From: Oliverpabstia intestinalis
GTDB taxonomy: Bacteria; Bacillota; Clostridia; Lachnospirales; Lachnospiraceae
DNA: 64,000 bases
Direction: 5' to 3'
NCBI RefSeq assembly: GCF_009696065.1
Contig: NZ_VUMS01000003.1
Span: 1 to 64,000, forward strand
Made by a program: the position numbers and the translations under genes. A model generated the notes under the pieces. The model searched no databases. It was not told where the DNA came from and saw nothing but the letters and a program-made list of their open reading frames with translations. This document shows, piece by piece, positions 9,223 through 17,843 of the stretch (position 1 is the stretch's first letter; each line of letters begins with the position of its first letter).

Positions 9223-10695
9223 ATGAAATTATCAAAGATTCTAGAACGTTTGGAATATACATGTCTGCAGGGCACTCTCGATCAGGAAATAGAGGAAGTC
9301 GTTGCGGATTCCAGAAAAGCAAAGGAAGGTTCTCTTTTTATCTGTATCCGTGGTGCCGTTGTGGATGGTCATACATTTGCAAAAAGTGTAGCCGGACAGG
9401 GAACGAAGGCAATTATCGTGGAAGAACCGGTAGAAGTGCCGGAGGATGTGACAGTGATCCAGGTAAAGGACAGCCGGTATGCGATGGCACTTGTGGCAGC
9501 AGCCTACTATGATTATCCGGGAGATAAGCTACGTGTGATCGGAATCACCGGAACAAAAGGAAAAACCACAACGACCTACATGGTAAAATCCATTCTGGAA
9601 AATGCCGGTTACAAAGTGGGTCTGATCGGAACCATCGAAACAATCATCGGAGATACCGTGATCCCGTCTGCAAATACCACACCGGAATCTCTTCTGGTGC
9701 AGAAATATCTGCGACAGATGTTGGATGAAGGCTGTGACTGTGCAGTGATGGAAGTATCCTCCCAGGGACTGATGCTTCATCGAACCGCAGGATTCACCTT
9801 TGATATCGGTATATTTACCAATATCGAACCAGATCACATTGGACCGAACGAACATACCAGCTTTGAACATTACCTGTCCTGTAAAAAGATGTTACTTCGT
9901 CAGTGCCGGATCGGTATTGTCAACAGAGATGACGAACATTATGAGAAGATCATTGACGGACATACCTGCAGCCTGGAGACTTACGGATTTTCACCGGAGG
10001 CAGACCTTCGCGCGGTCAATCCTGAACTGCTTACAAAAAAAGGAGTGCTGGGAATCTCCTATGATCTGCAGGGACTGTTGAATTTTCCGGTGGAGATCGA
10101 TCTTCCTGGAAAATTCAGTATTTACAATTCGCTGACGGCTATTGCAATCTGCAGACATTTTAACGTATCTGAAGAAAACATATGCAAAGCCCTGAAATGT
10201 GCAAAAGTAAAGGGCAGAATCGAGATGGAAAAGGTATCCGATGATTTCACTCTGATGATCGATTACGCACACAATGCGATGAGCCTGGAATCCCTTCTTA
10301 CCACACTGAGAGAATATAAACCGAACCGTCTGGTATGTCTGTTTGGCTGTGGTGGTAACCGTTCCCGTGACCGCCGGTTTGAGATGGGAGAAGTGTCCGG
10401 TAAGCTGGCAGATCTGACGATCATCACATCCGATAACCCGAGAAATGAAGAGCCTCAGGCGATTATTGATGATATCAAAACAGGTATCAGCAAGACAGAA
10501 GGAAAATATGTTGAGATCATCGATCGGAAAGAAGCTATTGCTTACGCCATTCATCATGGACAACCGGGAGACATCATTGTACTTGCAGGAAAAGGTCACG
10601 AAGACTATCAGGAGATCAAAGGAAAGAAATATCCGATGGATGAACGTGTACTGATCCGTGAGATTCTGGAAGAAGATGCCAAGAAAAAAGCATGA
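9223..10695 (+). CDS. murE: UDP-MurNAc-tripeptide synthetase (meso-DAP adding)
   Basis: Adds the third peptide residue to UDP-MurNAc-L-Ala-D-Glu. The three Mur-ligase domains are present, with the ATP loop GITGTKGKTTTTYM near residue 107 and the C-terminal DNPR motif (SDNPRNEEP) that in characterised enzymes selects meso-diaminopimelate over lysine, so the wall is inferred to be DAP-type. An open frame extends back to 9151, but AAAGGAGG at about 9206-9213 fits the ATG at 9223, giving 490 residues, the usual length. It lies away from the dcw cluster and overlaps priA by four bases. Confidence 0.95.
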   Translation: MKLSKILERLEYTCLQGTLDQEIEEVVADSRKAKEGSLFICIRGAVVDGHTFAKSVAGQGTKAIIVEEPVEVPEDVTVIQVKDSRYAMALVAAAYYDYPGDKLRVIGITGTKGKTTTTYMVKSILENAGYKVGLIGTIETIIGDTVIPSANTTPESLLVQKYLRQMLDEGCDCAVMEVSSQGLMLHRTAGFTFDIGIFTNIEPDHIGPNEHTSFEHYLSCKKMLLRQCRIGIVNRDDEHYEKIIDGHTCSLETYGFSPEADLRAVNPELLTKKGVLGISYDLQGLLNFPVEIDLPGKFSIYNSLTAIAICRHFNVSEENICKALKCAKVKGRIEMEKVSDDFTLMIDYAHNAMSLESLLTTLREYKPNRLVCLFGCGGNRSRDRRFEMGEVSGKLADLTIITSDNPRNEEPQAIIDDIKTGISKTEGKYVEIIDRKEAIAYAIHHGQPGDIIVLAGKGHEDYQEIKGKKYPMDERVLIREILEEDAKKKA

Positions 10696-12917
10696 TAAAG
10701 ACATATGCGGATATTATTGTAGATATTACCAGTGAAAAACTGGATAGATCCTTTCAGTATCTGGTTCCACAGCATCTTGAGGGGAGGTTACAGCCGGGGA
10801 TGCAGGTGCAGGTTCCTTTCGGAAATGGAGGAAGGATGATCAAAGGATACGTGATCCGGGTGACGGATCAGCCTTCTTTTGATGTCAGCCGCATGAAAGA
10901 GATCCGGGGAGTGGAGACAGGAAGCAATTCCATTGAATCCCGCCTGATAGCACTTGCTGCCTGGATGAGGGAGCAGTATGGCGCCACGATGATTCAGGCG
11001 TTAAAGACGGTACTTCCGGTAAAACAGAAGATGAAACAGAAAGAAAAACGCTGGATCCGTCTGTTGCTCGAAAAAGACGAAGCAGAAAATCAGCTGGAAC
11101 TGTGCCGTAAAAAACATTATGTGGCCAGGCAGAGACTTCTCGAGGCACTGCTTGAGAATGATACGATCTCTTATACATTGGCAATGGATAAACTGCATCT
11201 GACAGCCAGTGTGATAAAGGCCATGGAGAATACAGGGATGATTCGGGTACAGGCTACGGAAGTGTATCGTAATCCCATCCAGACTACGGAATGTGAGCAG
11301 ACAAAAGCACTACTGTCACCGGCACAGAGAGAAGTGGCGGATGGGATTCTGAACGGCTGGAGAGAAAACGATTTTCGCCCGGTGGTGATTCACGGGGTAA
11401 CCGGGAGCGGAAAAACCCAGGTATATATGGAACTGATGGAAGAAGTGCTCAACCAGGGAAAGCAGGTGATCCTGTTGATCCCGGAGATTGCGCTGACTTA
11501 TCAGACAGTGCAGCGTTTCTATCGGCGGTTCGGAGACAGAATCTCTGTTTTACATTCCCGGCTTTCTCCCGGTGAGCGTTCCGATCAGTTTGAACGGGCA
11601 AAAAAAGGGGAACTGCAGGTGATGATTGGACCGCGATCTGCACTGTTTACCCCGTTTCCGAATCTCGGGCTGATCGTGATCGATGAGGAACACGAAACTA
11701 CGTACCAGAGTGAGACGGTGCCCTGTTATCATGCCAGAGAGACAGCGATTGAGAGAGGCAATCTGGAACACTGTCCGGTGGTACTGGGAAGTGCCACACC
11801 ATCGGTAGATGCGTATTATCAGGCACAGAATGGAACGTATCGGCTGTTTGAACTGAACAGCCGATATGAAAACAGGCAGATGCCGAAGGTTTATTCTGTA
11901 GATCTGAGGAAAGAATTAAAACAGGGAAACCGGTCGATCTTGAGCAGTATTTTACAGGAAAAAATTGAAGAACGGTTAAAAAAGAAAGAGCAGATCATGT
12001 TGTTTTTGAATCGTCGCGGATATGCGGGATTTTTCTCCTGCCGTTCCTGTGGGACTGTGATGAAATGTCCCCACTGTGATGTTTCTCTGTCACAGCACCG
12101 GAACGGAAAACTGGTGTGCCACTATTGCGGGTATGAGACGAGACAACCACAGCAGTGTCCGGTGTGCGGATCACCCTATATCGGAGGATTTCGTGCGGGA
12201 ACGCAGCAGATCGAAGAAATCGTAAAAAAGCGGTTTCCACAGGCAAAGGTTTTGCGGATGGATCTGGATACAACCAGAAAAAAAGAAGGACATGCAAATA
12301 TTCTGGCTGCATTTGCAAACCAGGACGCAGATATCCTGATCGGTACGCAGATGATCGTCAAGGGACATGATTTTCCGAAAGTGACGCTGGTCGGAGTGCT
12401 GGCGGCGGATCTTTCACTGAATATCAATGATTACCGGGCAAGTGAGCGGACTTTTCAGTTACTGACGCAGGCAGCGGGAAGAGCAGGAAGAGGAGAAAAG
12501 CCCGGAGAAGCGATTATCCAGACATATCAACCGGAACATTACAGTATTCAGGCAGCGATGCATCAGGATTACCGGGCATTTTATGAAGAGGAGATCGGTT
12601 ATCGGAAACTTCTGGGTTATCCACCGGTATCCAATCTACTGGCGATCCATGGAAGCTGTGGTAATGAGGAACTACTGGAGACAGGAATGCAATATATAAA
12701 AAAATTCCTGAACCGGGTGGACAGTCACGGACAGCTGCAGATCATCGGACCTGCAGATGAAACCGTATCGAAGATCGCCGATATGTATCGAAAAGTAATT
12801 TATATAAAGCAGGAGGATCACCAGCTGCTGCTGCGGGCAAAGAGCAGACTGGAACAATATATAGAAGTAAACAGCGGATTCAGGGAAATTCGGATTCAGC
12901 TGGATTTTAATCACTGA
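10692..12917 (+). CDS. priA: Primosomal protein N' (replication restart helicase)
   Basis: Superfamily 2 3'-5' helicase that reloads the replisome at collapsed forks. In order: the N-terminal DNA-binding domain (about 1-100), helicase lobe with Walker A GVTGSGKTQVY near residue 236 and DEEH box, the paired zinc-binding cysteine motifs (CRSCG, CPHCD, CHYCG, CPVCG) at about 450-495, and the second lobe with GTQMIVKGHDFP and QAAGRAGR. The 741-residue length is normal. Its ATG overlaps the murE stop as ATGA, indicating translational coupling. Confidence 0.96.
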   Translation: MIKTYADIIVDITSEKLDRSFQYLVPQHLEGRLQPGMQVQVPFGNGGRMIKGYVIRVTDQPSFDVSRMKEIRGVETGSNSIESRLIALAAWMREQYGATMIQALKTVLPVKQKMKQKEKRWIRLLLEKDEAENQLELCRKKHYVARQRLLEALLENDTISYTLAMDKLHLTASVIKAMENTGMIRVQATEVYRNPIQTTECEQTKALLSPAQREVADGILNGWRENDFRPVVIHGVTGSGKTQVYMELMEEVLNQGKQVILLIPEIALTYQTVQRFYRRFGDRISVLHSRLSPGERSDQFERAKKGELQVMIGPRSALFTPFPNLGLIVIDEEHETTYQSETVPCYHARETAIERGNLEHCPVVLGSATPSVDAYYQAQNGTYRLFELNSRYENRQMPKVYSVDLRKELKQGNRSILSSILQEKIEERLKKKEQIMLFLNRRGYAGFFSCRSCGTVMKCPHCDVSLSQHRNGKLVCHYCGYETRQPQQCPVCGSPYIGGFRAGTQQIEEIVKKRFPQAKVLRMDLDTTRKKEGHANILAAFANQDADILIGTQMIVKGHDFPKVTLVGVLAADLSLNINDYRASERTFQLLTQAAGRAGRGEKPGEAIIQTYQPEHYSIQAAMHQDYRAFYEEEIGYRKLLGYPPVSNLLAIHGSCGNEELLETGMQYIKKFLNRVDSHGQLQIIGPADETVSKIADMYRKVIYIKQEDHQLLLRAKSRLEQYIEVNSGFREIRIQLDFNH

Positions 12918-12931
12918 CAGGAGGAAAAAGA

Positions 12932-13417
12932 ATGGCAATCAGAAAAATCAGAACTATGGGAGACAGAATCCTGAACAAAGTCTGCAGACCGGTGGAAGAG
13001 ATGACACCAAAGATTCAGGAACTGATAGAAGATATGCTGGAGACCATGTATGATGCTTATGGTGTGGGACTGGCGGCACCACAGGTGGGAATGTTAAAAC
13101 GAATTGTTGTGATTGATATCGGAGATGAGAATGGTCCGTATGTATTGATCAATCCGGTGATCAAAGAGACTTCCGGGGAACAGACAGGGGAAGAAGGATG
13201 TCTTTCGGTACCAGGCAAATCCGGTGTGGTGACAAGACCGAATGTAGTAACCGTAGAAGCACTGGATATTAATATGGAACCGTTTATTCTGACAGGAGAA
13301 GGACTTCTGGCACGTGCAATCTGTCATGAATGTGAACATCTGGACGGTATCTTGTACGTGGAACACGTGGAAGGTGAGCTGCACGATGTGAATTACGAAG
13401 AAGAGGATGGAGAATAG
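12932..13417 (+). CDS. def: Peptide deformylase
   Basis: Metalloenzyme removing the N-formyl group from nascent proteins. All three signatures are present in the 161 residues: GVGLAAPQVG, EEGCLSVPG with the metal-binding Cys, and HECEHLDG with the two metal His and catalytic Glu. It starts 14 bp after priA with GGAGG, and its stop is directly followed by fmt, the enzyme that installs the formyl group on initiator tRNA. Confidence 0.97.
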   Translation: MAIRKIRTMGDRILNKVCRPVEEMTPKIQELIEDMLETMYDAYGVGLAAPQVGMLKRIVVIDIGDENGPYVLINPVIKETSGEQTGEEGCLSVPGKSGVVTRPNVVTVEALDINMEPFILTGEGLLARAICHECEHLDGILYVEHVEGELHDVNYEEEDGE

Positions 13418-14356
13418 ATGAGAGTAGTATTTATGGGAACCCCGGATTTTTCTGTGGGGACATTAAGAGAGCTGGCGAAGGCCGGTCATGAGATTGCCGG
13501 TGTGGTCAGCCAGCCGGATAAACCAAAGGGCAGGGGAAAGAACCTGCAGCCCACACCGGTCAAAGAGGCGGCGATGGAACTGGGACTTCCGGTATATCAG
13601 CCCCAAAAAGTAAGAGATCCGGAATTTATTCAGGTGATGAAAGAACTGAATCCGGATGTGATCGTTGTGGTGGCGTTCGGACAGATTATTCCGAAAGAGA
13701 TTCTGCATATGCCAAAATATGGATGTATTAACGTACACGCATCCCTGCTCCCGGCCTACCGTGGTGCGGCTCCGATTCAGTGGGCTGTGATTAACGGTGA
13801 TAAAGAATCCGGTGTTACTATTATGCGGATGGATGAAGGTGTGGATACCGGAGATATGATCAATAAAGTGATTGTTCCGCTGAATGAAAAAGAGACTGGC
13901 GGCAGTCTGTTTGACCGTCTGAGTGAGTCAGGGGCCAAACTTCTGGTTGAGACACTTCCGATGCTGGAAGACGGCAGTGCCGTTTTTGAAAAACAGCCGG
14001 AAGAGAGTACAACGCCGTATGCAGCCATGATCAGTAAAAAAATGGGTGAGTTGGACTGGGCAAAATCAGCAACAGAACTGGAACGCCTGATTCGCGGACT
14101 GAATCCGTGGCCAAGTGCATTTTCCCATCTGAACGGAAAAACTTTGAAAATATGGGAAGCATCTGTGGAAGAAGAAAACGGTGAGAAAAAAGCACCGGGA
14201 ACTGTACTGCAGGTAGATGCAAAAGGATTCCGGATTCAGACCGGAGAGGGAATTCTGAAGATTGATACCCTGCAGATGGAGGGAAAAAAACGAATGGATG
14301 CGCAGGCATTTTTGCGTGGCTATACGGTGGAAAAAGGGATGATACTTCCCTGTTAG
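13418..14356 (+). CDS. fmt: Methionyl-tRNA formyltransferase
   Basis: Transfers the formyl group from 10-formyl-THF to Met-tRNAi. The formyltransferase domain has the HASLLPAYRGAAPIQWA stretch (catalytic Asn-His-Asp neighbourhood) and a GDTGDM-like VDTGDMI segment. The C-terminal OB-type tRNA-binding domain follows from about residue 205. Length 312 is typical. The start abuts the def stop with no gap, so the def-fmt pair is one translation unit. Confidence 0.97.
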   Translation: MRVVFMGTPDFSVGTLRELAKAGHEIAGVVSQPDKPKGRGKNLQPTPVKEAAMELGLPVYQPQKVRDPEFIQVMKELNPDVIVVVAFGQIIPKEILHMPKYGCINVHASLLPAYRGAAPIQWAVINGDKESGVTIMRMDEGVDTGDMINKVIVPLNEKETGGSLFDRLSESGAKLLVETLPMLEDGSAVFEKQPEESTTPYAAMISKKMGELDWAKSATELERLIRGLNPWPSAFSHLNGKTLKIWEASVEEENGEKKAPGTVLQVDAKGFRIQTGEGILKIDTLQMEGKKRMDAQAFLRGYTVEKGMILPC

Positions 14357-14534
14357 TATATCGTTTTCGAAATAAATGCGCCATAGACTTGGCGGCGGAT
14401 CCGATTGCACAGCTCTCGAAGATTCAGCGTAGCCACTGCTGCGTCTGTGTTTTCAGAACTGTATACCGGTATCAATGATATACCGGTGAATCAGTGGAAA
14501 TCGATGCCAACAGAAACAACCGGAGGAAAAAAAC
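14353..14534. other. fmt-rsmB spacer with short minus-strand frame
   Basis: The 178-bp spacer has a hairpin (ACCGGTATC/GATATACCGGT, about 14465-14488). It also has a minus-strand open frame from TTG at 14475 to a TAA at 14353 that reads about 40 codons, ending LRELCNRIRRQVYGAF plus seven residues. Its composition looks protein-like, but no ribosome binding site is evident. It may be a remnant of a lost gene or a repeat; I do not assign a function. Confidence 0.3.
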
Positions 14535-15887
14535 GTGGCAAATGGAACAGAACTTCGGGGAATCGCCCTGGAGATATTATTGGAAATTACACAGGAAAAA
14601 GAATACAGCCATCTGGCAATCCGAAATGCTCTGAATAAAGTTCAGTATCTTCCGAAACAGGACCGTGCATTTATCAACCGGCTTGTGGAGGGAACTCTGG
14701 AATATATGCTCCGGATCGATTATGTTCTGAATCAGTTTTCCAGTGTCAGAGTAAATAAGATGAAACCGGTGATCCGTAACATTCTTCGAAGCGGTGTTTA
14801 TCAGCTTATGTTTATGGACAGCGTGCCGGACCCTGCAGCCTGCAACGAAGCGGTAAAACTGGCACAGAAAAAAGGATTTTACAGCCTGAAGGGATTTGTC
14901 AACGGCGTAATGCGTAATGTGGCAAGAAAAAAAGAAGAGATTATTTATCCGGATAAGAACAGGGATCCGGAGGAATATCTGTCGGTTTATTATTCGGTAC
15001 CACAGTGGTTGGTAAAACGATGGGTACAGACTTACGGAACAGAAACAACGGAATGCATGTTAAAAGATTTTCTGACGGATCATCCGTTGACGATCCGATG
15101 CCAGCTGTATCGGGTGGAGCAGGAATTGACGGTCAACAGTCTGAAAGGCCAGGGAGCAACGGTTGAACAGGCACCATATCTTCCGTATGCATTCTATCTG
15201 TCAGATTACAGCCATCTGGAAGGGCTTAAATCTTTTGTGATGGGACGGTTTGTAGTGCAGGATGTAAGTTCAATGTTGGTAACGGAAGCAGCAGATCCGA
15301 AACCGGGAGATTATGTGATCGATCTTTGCGCAGCACCGGGAGGAAAGAGTCTTCATATGGCAGATAAGATGCAGGGACAGGGTATGGTAGATGCAAGAGA
15401 CCTTACAGATTATAAAGTGGGTCTCATTGAGGAAAATATTGAAAGAACACAGACACTGAATATTCGTGCGCATCGGAAAGATGCCACACTTTTAGATAAA
15501 CAATCCGTAGAAAAAGCAGATATTGTACTGGCAGACGTACCATGTTCCGGTCTTGGAGTTATTGGAAAGAAAACAGATATCAAGTATCGTACGGATGAAG
15601 ATAAGATTCAGGAGCTGGCAGTGCTTCAGAAACAGATCCTTCACAATGCAGCTTCTTATGTAAAACCCGGCGGCATTCTGATTTACAGCACATGTACGAT
15701 CACATCGGAGGAAAATCAGAGCAATGTGGCATGGTTTACGGAGAATTATCCATTTGTACTGGAAAGTCTGGATCCGTATCTGTGCGAAGAACTGCACAGT
15801 GAAACCACCGCCCAGGGCTGGCTGCAACTGCTTCCCGGAGTGCATAAGACAGATGGTTTCTTTCTGGCAAGGATGCGGAAAAAGTAA
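14535..15887 (+). CDS. rsmB: 16S rRNA (cytosine-C5)-methyltransferase RsmB
   Basis: SAM-dependent m5C967 methylation of 16S rRNA. An N-terminal NusB-like RNA-binding domain (about 1-140) is followed by a linker and a Rossmann methyltransferase with DLCAAPGGKSLHMAD (SAM site), DVPCSGLGVIGKK and the catalytic Cys in IYSTCTITSEENQ. The start is a GTG placed 8 bp after GGAGG. Length 450 fits the family. It follows fmt as in many Firmicutes. Confidence 0.95.
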   Translation: MANGTELRGIALEILLEITQEKEYSHLAIRNALNKVQYLPKQDRAFINRLVEGTLEYMLRIDYVLNQFSSVRVNKMKPVIRNILRSGVYQLMFMDSVPDPAACNEAVKLAQKKGFYSLKGFVNGVMRNVARKKEEIIYPDKNRDPEEYLSVYYSVPQWLVKRWVQTYGTETTECMLKDFLTDHPLTIRCQLYRVEQELTVNSLKGQGATVEQAPYLPYAFYLSDYSHLEGLKSFVMGRFVVQDVSSMLVTEAADPKPGDYVIDLCAAPGGKSLHMADKMQGQGMVDARDLTDYKVGLIEENIERTQTLNIRAHRKDATLLDKQSVEKADIVLADVPCSGLGVIGKKTDIKYRTDEDKIQELAVLQKQILHNAASYVKPGGILIYSTCTITSEENQSNVAWFTENYPFVLESLDPYLCEELHSETTAQGWLQLLPGVHKTDGFFLARMRKK

Positions 15888-15969
15888 GAGAAGCGCCGGA
15901 TGGACAGTTCTGTAAGAAACAGATGCGGAAAATGCTGTGAATACATCAGTGATAAAAAGAGGAAAAATA

Positions 15970-17040
15970 ATGGAACAATTAGATATCAAATCGCTGTATG
16001 AAGAAGAACTGAAAGAAAAGATGATTTCTCTTGGAGAAAAACCGTTCAAAGGGAAACAGCTGTATCAGTGGCTTCATCAGAAAGCGGTGGGAAGCTATGA
16101 GAAAATGACAAATCTGTCAGAAGGTTTGCGAAAAAAGCTGACAGAACAGGAGCCACTGACACATCTGGAAGTTGTAGAAGTTCAGACTTCAAAGATTGAC
16201 GGCACACAGAAGTATCTGTTTCAGCTGGCAGACGGTAACGTGATCGAGAGTGTATGGATGCAATACAAGCATGGCAATTCCGTATGCATTTCTTCCCAGG
16301 TTGGCTGTCGGATGGGATGCCGTTTCTGTGCATCCACGATCGGTGGACTGACCAGAAACCTTCTGCCGTCCGAGATGCTGGATCAGGTCTACCGGATCCA
16401 GGAACTGACCGGGGAGCGTGTGTCGAATGTGGTTGTGATGGGAACAGGAGAGCCATTGGATAACTATGATAATCTGATTCGATTTATCAGAATTCTGAGC
16501 GATGAAAAAGGACAGAATATCAGCCAGAGGAATCTTACGGTGTCAACCTGCGGCCTGGTACCGCGGATCCGACAACTGGCAGAGGAAGATCTGACAATTA
16601 CACTGGCATTATCTCTTCATGCACCAAATGATGAAAAGAGAAAAGAACTGATGCCGATTGCCTATAAATATTCTTTGTCTGAGGTTCTTCCGGCATGCAA
16701 ATACTATTTTGAAAAAACAGGAAGAAGACTGACTTTTGAATATAGCCTGGTGGGCGGAAAGAACGACAGTCAGGAAGATGCCAGACAGCTGGCCGGACTT
16801 GTACACGGATTAAATTGTCATATTAATCTGATTCCGGTTAATCCGATAAAGGAACGGAATTTTGTACAGTCTGACAAAAAAGTAATAGAGAATTTCAAAA
16901 ATAAACTTGAAAAATATCGAATTAATGTTACTATTAGAAGAGAAATGGGCAGGGATATCGATGGGGCCTGTGGTCAGCTGAGAAAAAAATACAGTGACCG
17001 GCAGGAAAATACAACAAAAGACTCCGCCGAAGAAAAATAA
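15970..17040 (+). CDS. rlmN: 23S rRNA (adenine-C2)-methyltransferase RlmN
   Basis: Radical-SAM enzyme making m2A2503 in 23S rRNA and m2A37 in some tRNAs. The CRMGCRFCAST cluster motif, the GEPLDNYDN stretch and the C-terminal catalytic Cys in DIDGACGQL are all present. An open frame reaches 15937, but AGAGGA places the start at ATG 15970 (356 residues). The stop codon lies inside the 8-bp target duplication of a small insertion element. Confidence 0.95.
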   Translation: MEQLDIKSLYEEELKEKMISLGEKPFKGKQLYQWLHQKAVGSYEKMTNLSEGLRKKLTEQEPLTHLEVVEVQTSKIDGTQKYLFQLADGNVIESVWMQYKHGNSVCISSQVGCRMGCRFCASTIGGLTRNLLPSEMLDQVYRIQELTGERVSNVVVMGTGEPLDNYDNLIRFIRILSDEKGQNISQRNLTVSTCGLVPRIRQLAEEDLTITLALSLHAPNDEKRKELMPIAYKYSLSEVLPACKYYFEKTGRRLTFEYSLVGGKNDSQEDARQLAGLVHGLNCHINLIPVNPIKERNFVQSDKKVIENFKNKLEKYRINVTIRREMGRDIDGACGQLRKKYSDRQENTTKDSAEEK

Positions 17041-17042
17041 AA

Positions 17043-17069
17043 GTGACTGTGAAGGTACTGAACAGTTAC
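17043..17069 (+). repeat. 27-bp GTAAC-type insertion element
   Basis: A 27-bp inverted-repeat unit beginning GTGACTGT and ending ACAGTTAC, bounded by perfect 8-bp direct repeats AAATAAAA at 17035-17042 and 17070-17077. The left repeat includes the rlmN stop codon. It matches one end of the 142-bp elements at 38328, 42592 and 60350. Confidence 0.8.
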
Positions 17070-17096
17070 AAATAAAAAGACAAGGGAGAAGCTGGC

Positions 17097-17843
17097 ATGA
17101 AGTCATTTTCTTTGACAGATGTAGGACAGGTCAGAAGTCAGAATCAGGATTATGTATATGCGTCCGAGCAGCCGATAGGAAATCTTCCAAATCTGTTTGT
17201 GCTTGCCGATGGAATGGGCGGGCATAATGCCGGAGATTTTGCCTCACGCTGTGCCGTTTCTGTAATCGAGGCATCAGTAAAAAAAGATATGAGTTTTAAT
17301 CCTATAAAGATCATGCGTCATGCAATTGAGGAAGCGAATGAAAAGATTCATGAGCTGGCGAAAGCAGATGCAGGAAAAGCCGGCATGGGGACAACCCTCG
17401 TGGCGGTGACCATTGTGGGATATTATGCGTATGTGGCCAATGTGGGAGACAGTCGTCTGTATATTTCCGGTGAACAGGGCCTGGTGCAGATCACCAGAGA
17501 CCATTCCTGGATCGCCGAGATGGTGATGCGGGGAGAACTCAGTAAAGAGGAAGCCCGGAATCATCCGGATAAAAACATTATCACTAGAGCATTAGGAGCG
17601 TCCGAAGCGGTGGATATCGATTTCTTCGATGTGCAGCTGGAGGAAAAGAATCGGATTTTGCTGTGTTCAGACGGACTGAGTAATATGGTGGCGGATGAGG
17701 AGATCCAGAAAATTCTGGGGGATTCACCGGATATCGAACAGTCCGGCAGACAACTGGTGGCAACTGCCAATACAAACGGGGGCAGAGATAATATATCAGT
17801 AATTCTAATCGAACCATTTACAAACGAGGTGAAAGAATGTTAA
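17097..17843 (+). CDS. stp: PP2C-family Ser/Thr protein phosphatase (Stp/PrpC)
   Basis: Metal-dependent phosphatase that reverses PrkC phosphorylation. The 248 residues hold the PPM signature blocks: an N-terminal VGQVRSQNQD (Arg and Asp), VLADGMGGHNAGDFAS, VGDSRLY, and LCSDGLSN near the C-terminus with the last metal Asp in NGGRDNIS. Its end overlaps the PrkC start by 7 bp, the usual phosphatase-kinase pair. Confidence 0.94.
   Translation: MKSFSLTDVGQVRSQNQDYVYASEQPIGNLPNLFVLADGMGGHNAGDFASRCAVSVIEASVKKDMSFNPIKIMRHAIEEANEKIHELAKADAGKAGMGTTLVAVTIVGYYAYVANVGDSRLYISGEQGLVQITRDHSWIAEMVMRGELSKEEARNHPDKNIITRALGASEAVDIDFFDVQLEEKNRILLCSDGLSNMVADEEIQKILGDSPDIEQSGRQLVATANTNGGRDNISVILIEPFTNEVKEC

Noticed and set aside
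8876-9322. Open frames across foldback element A on both strands
   Set aside because: They arise from the GC-rich palindrome, have no start signals and do not recur at element C.
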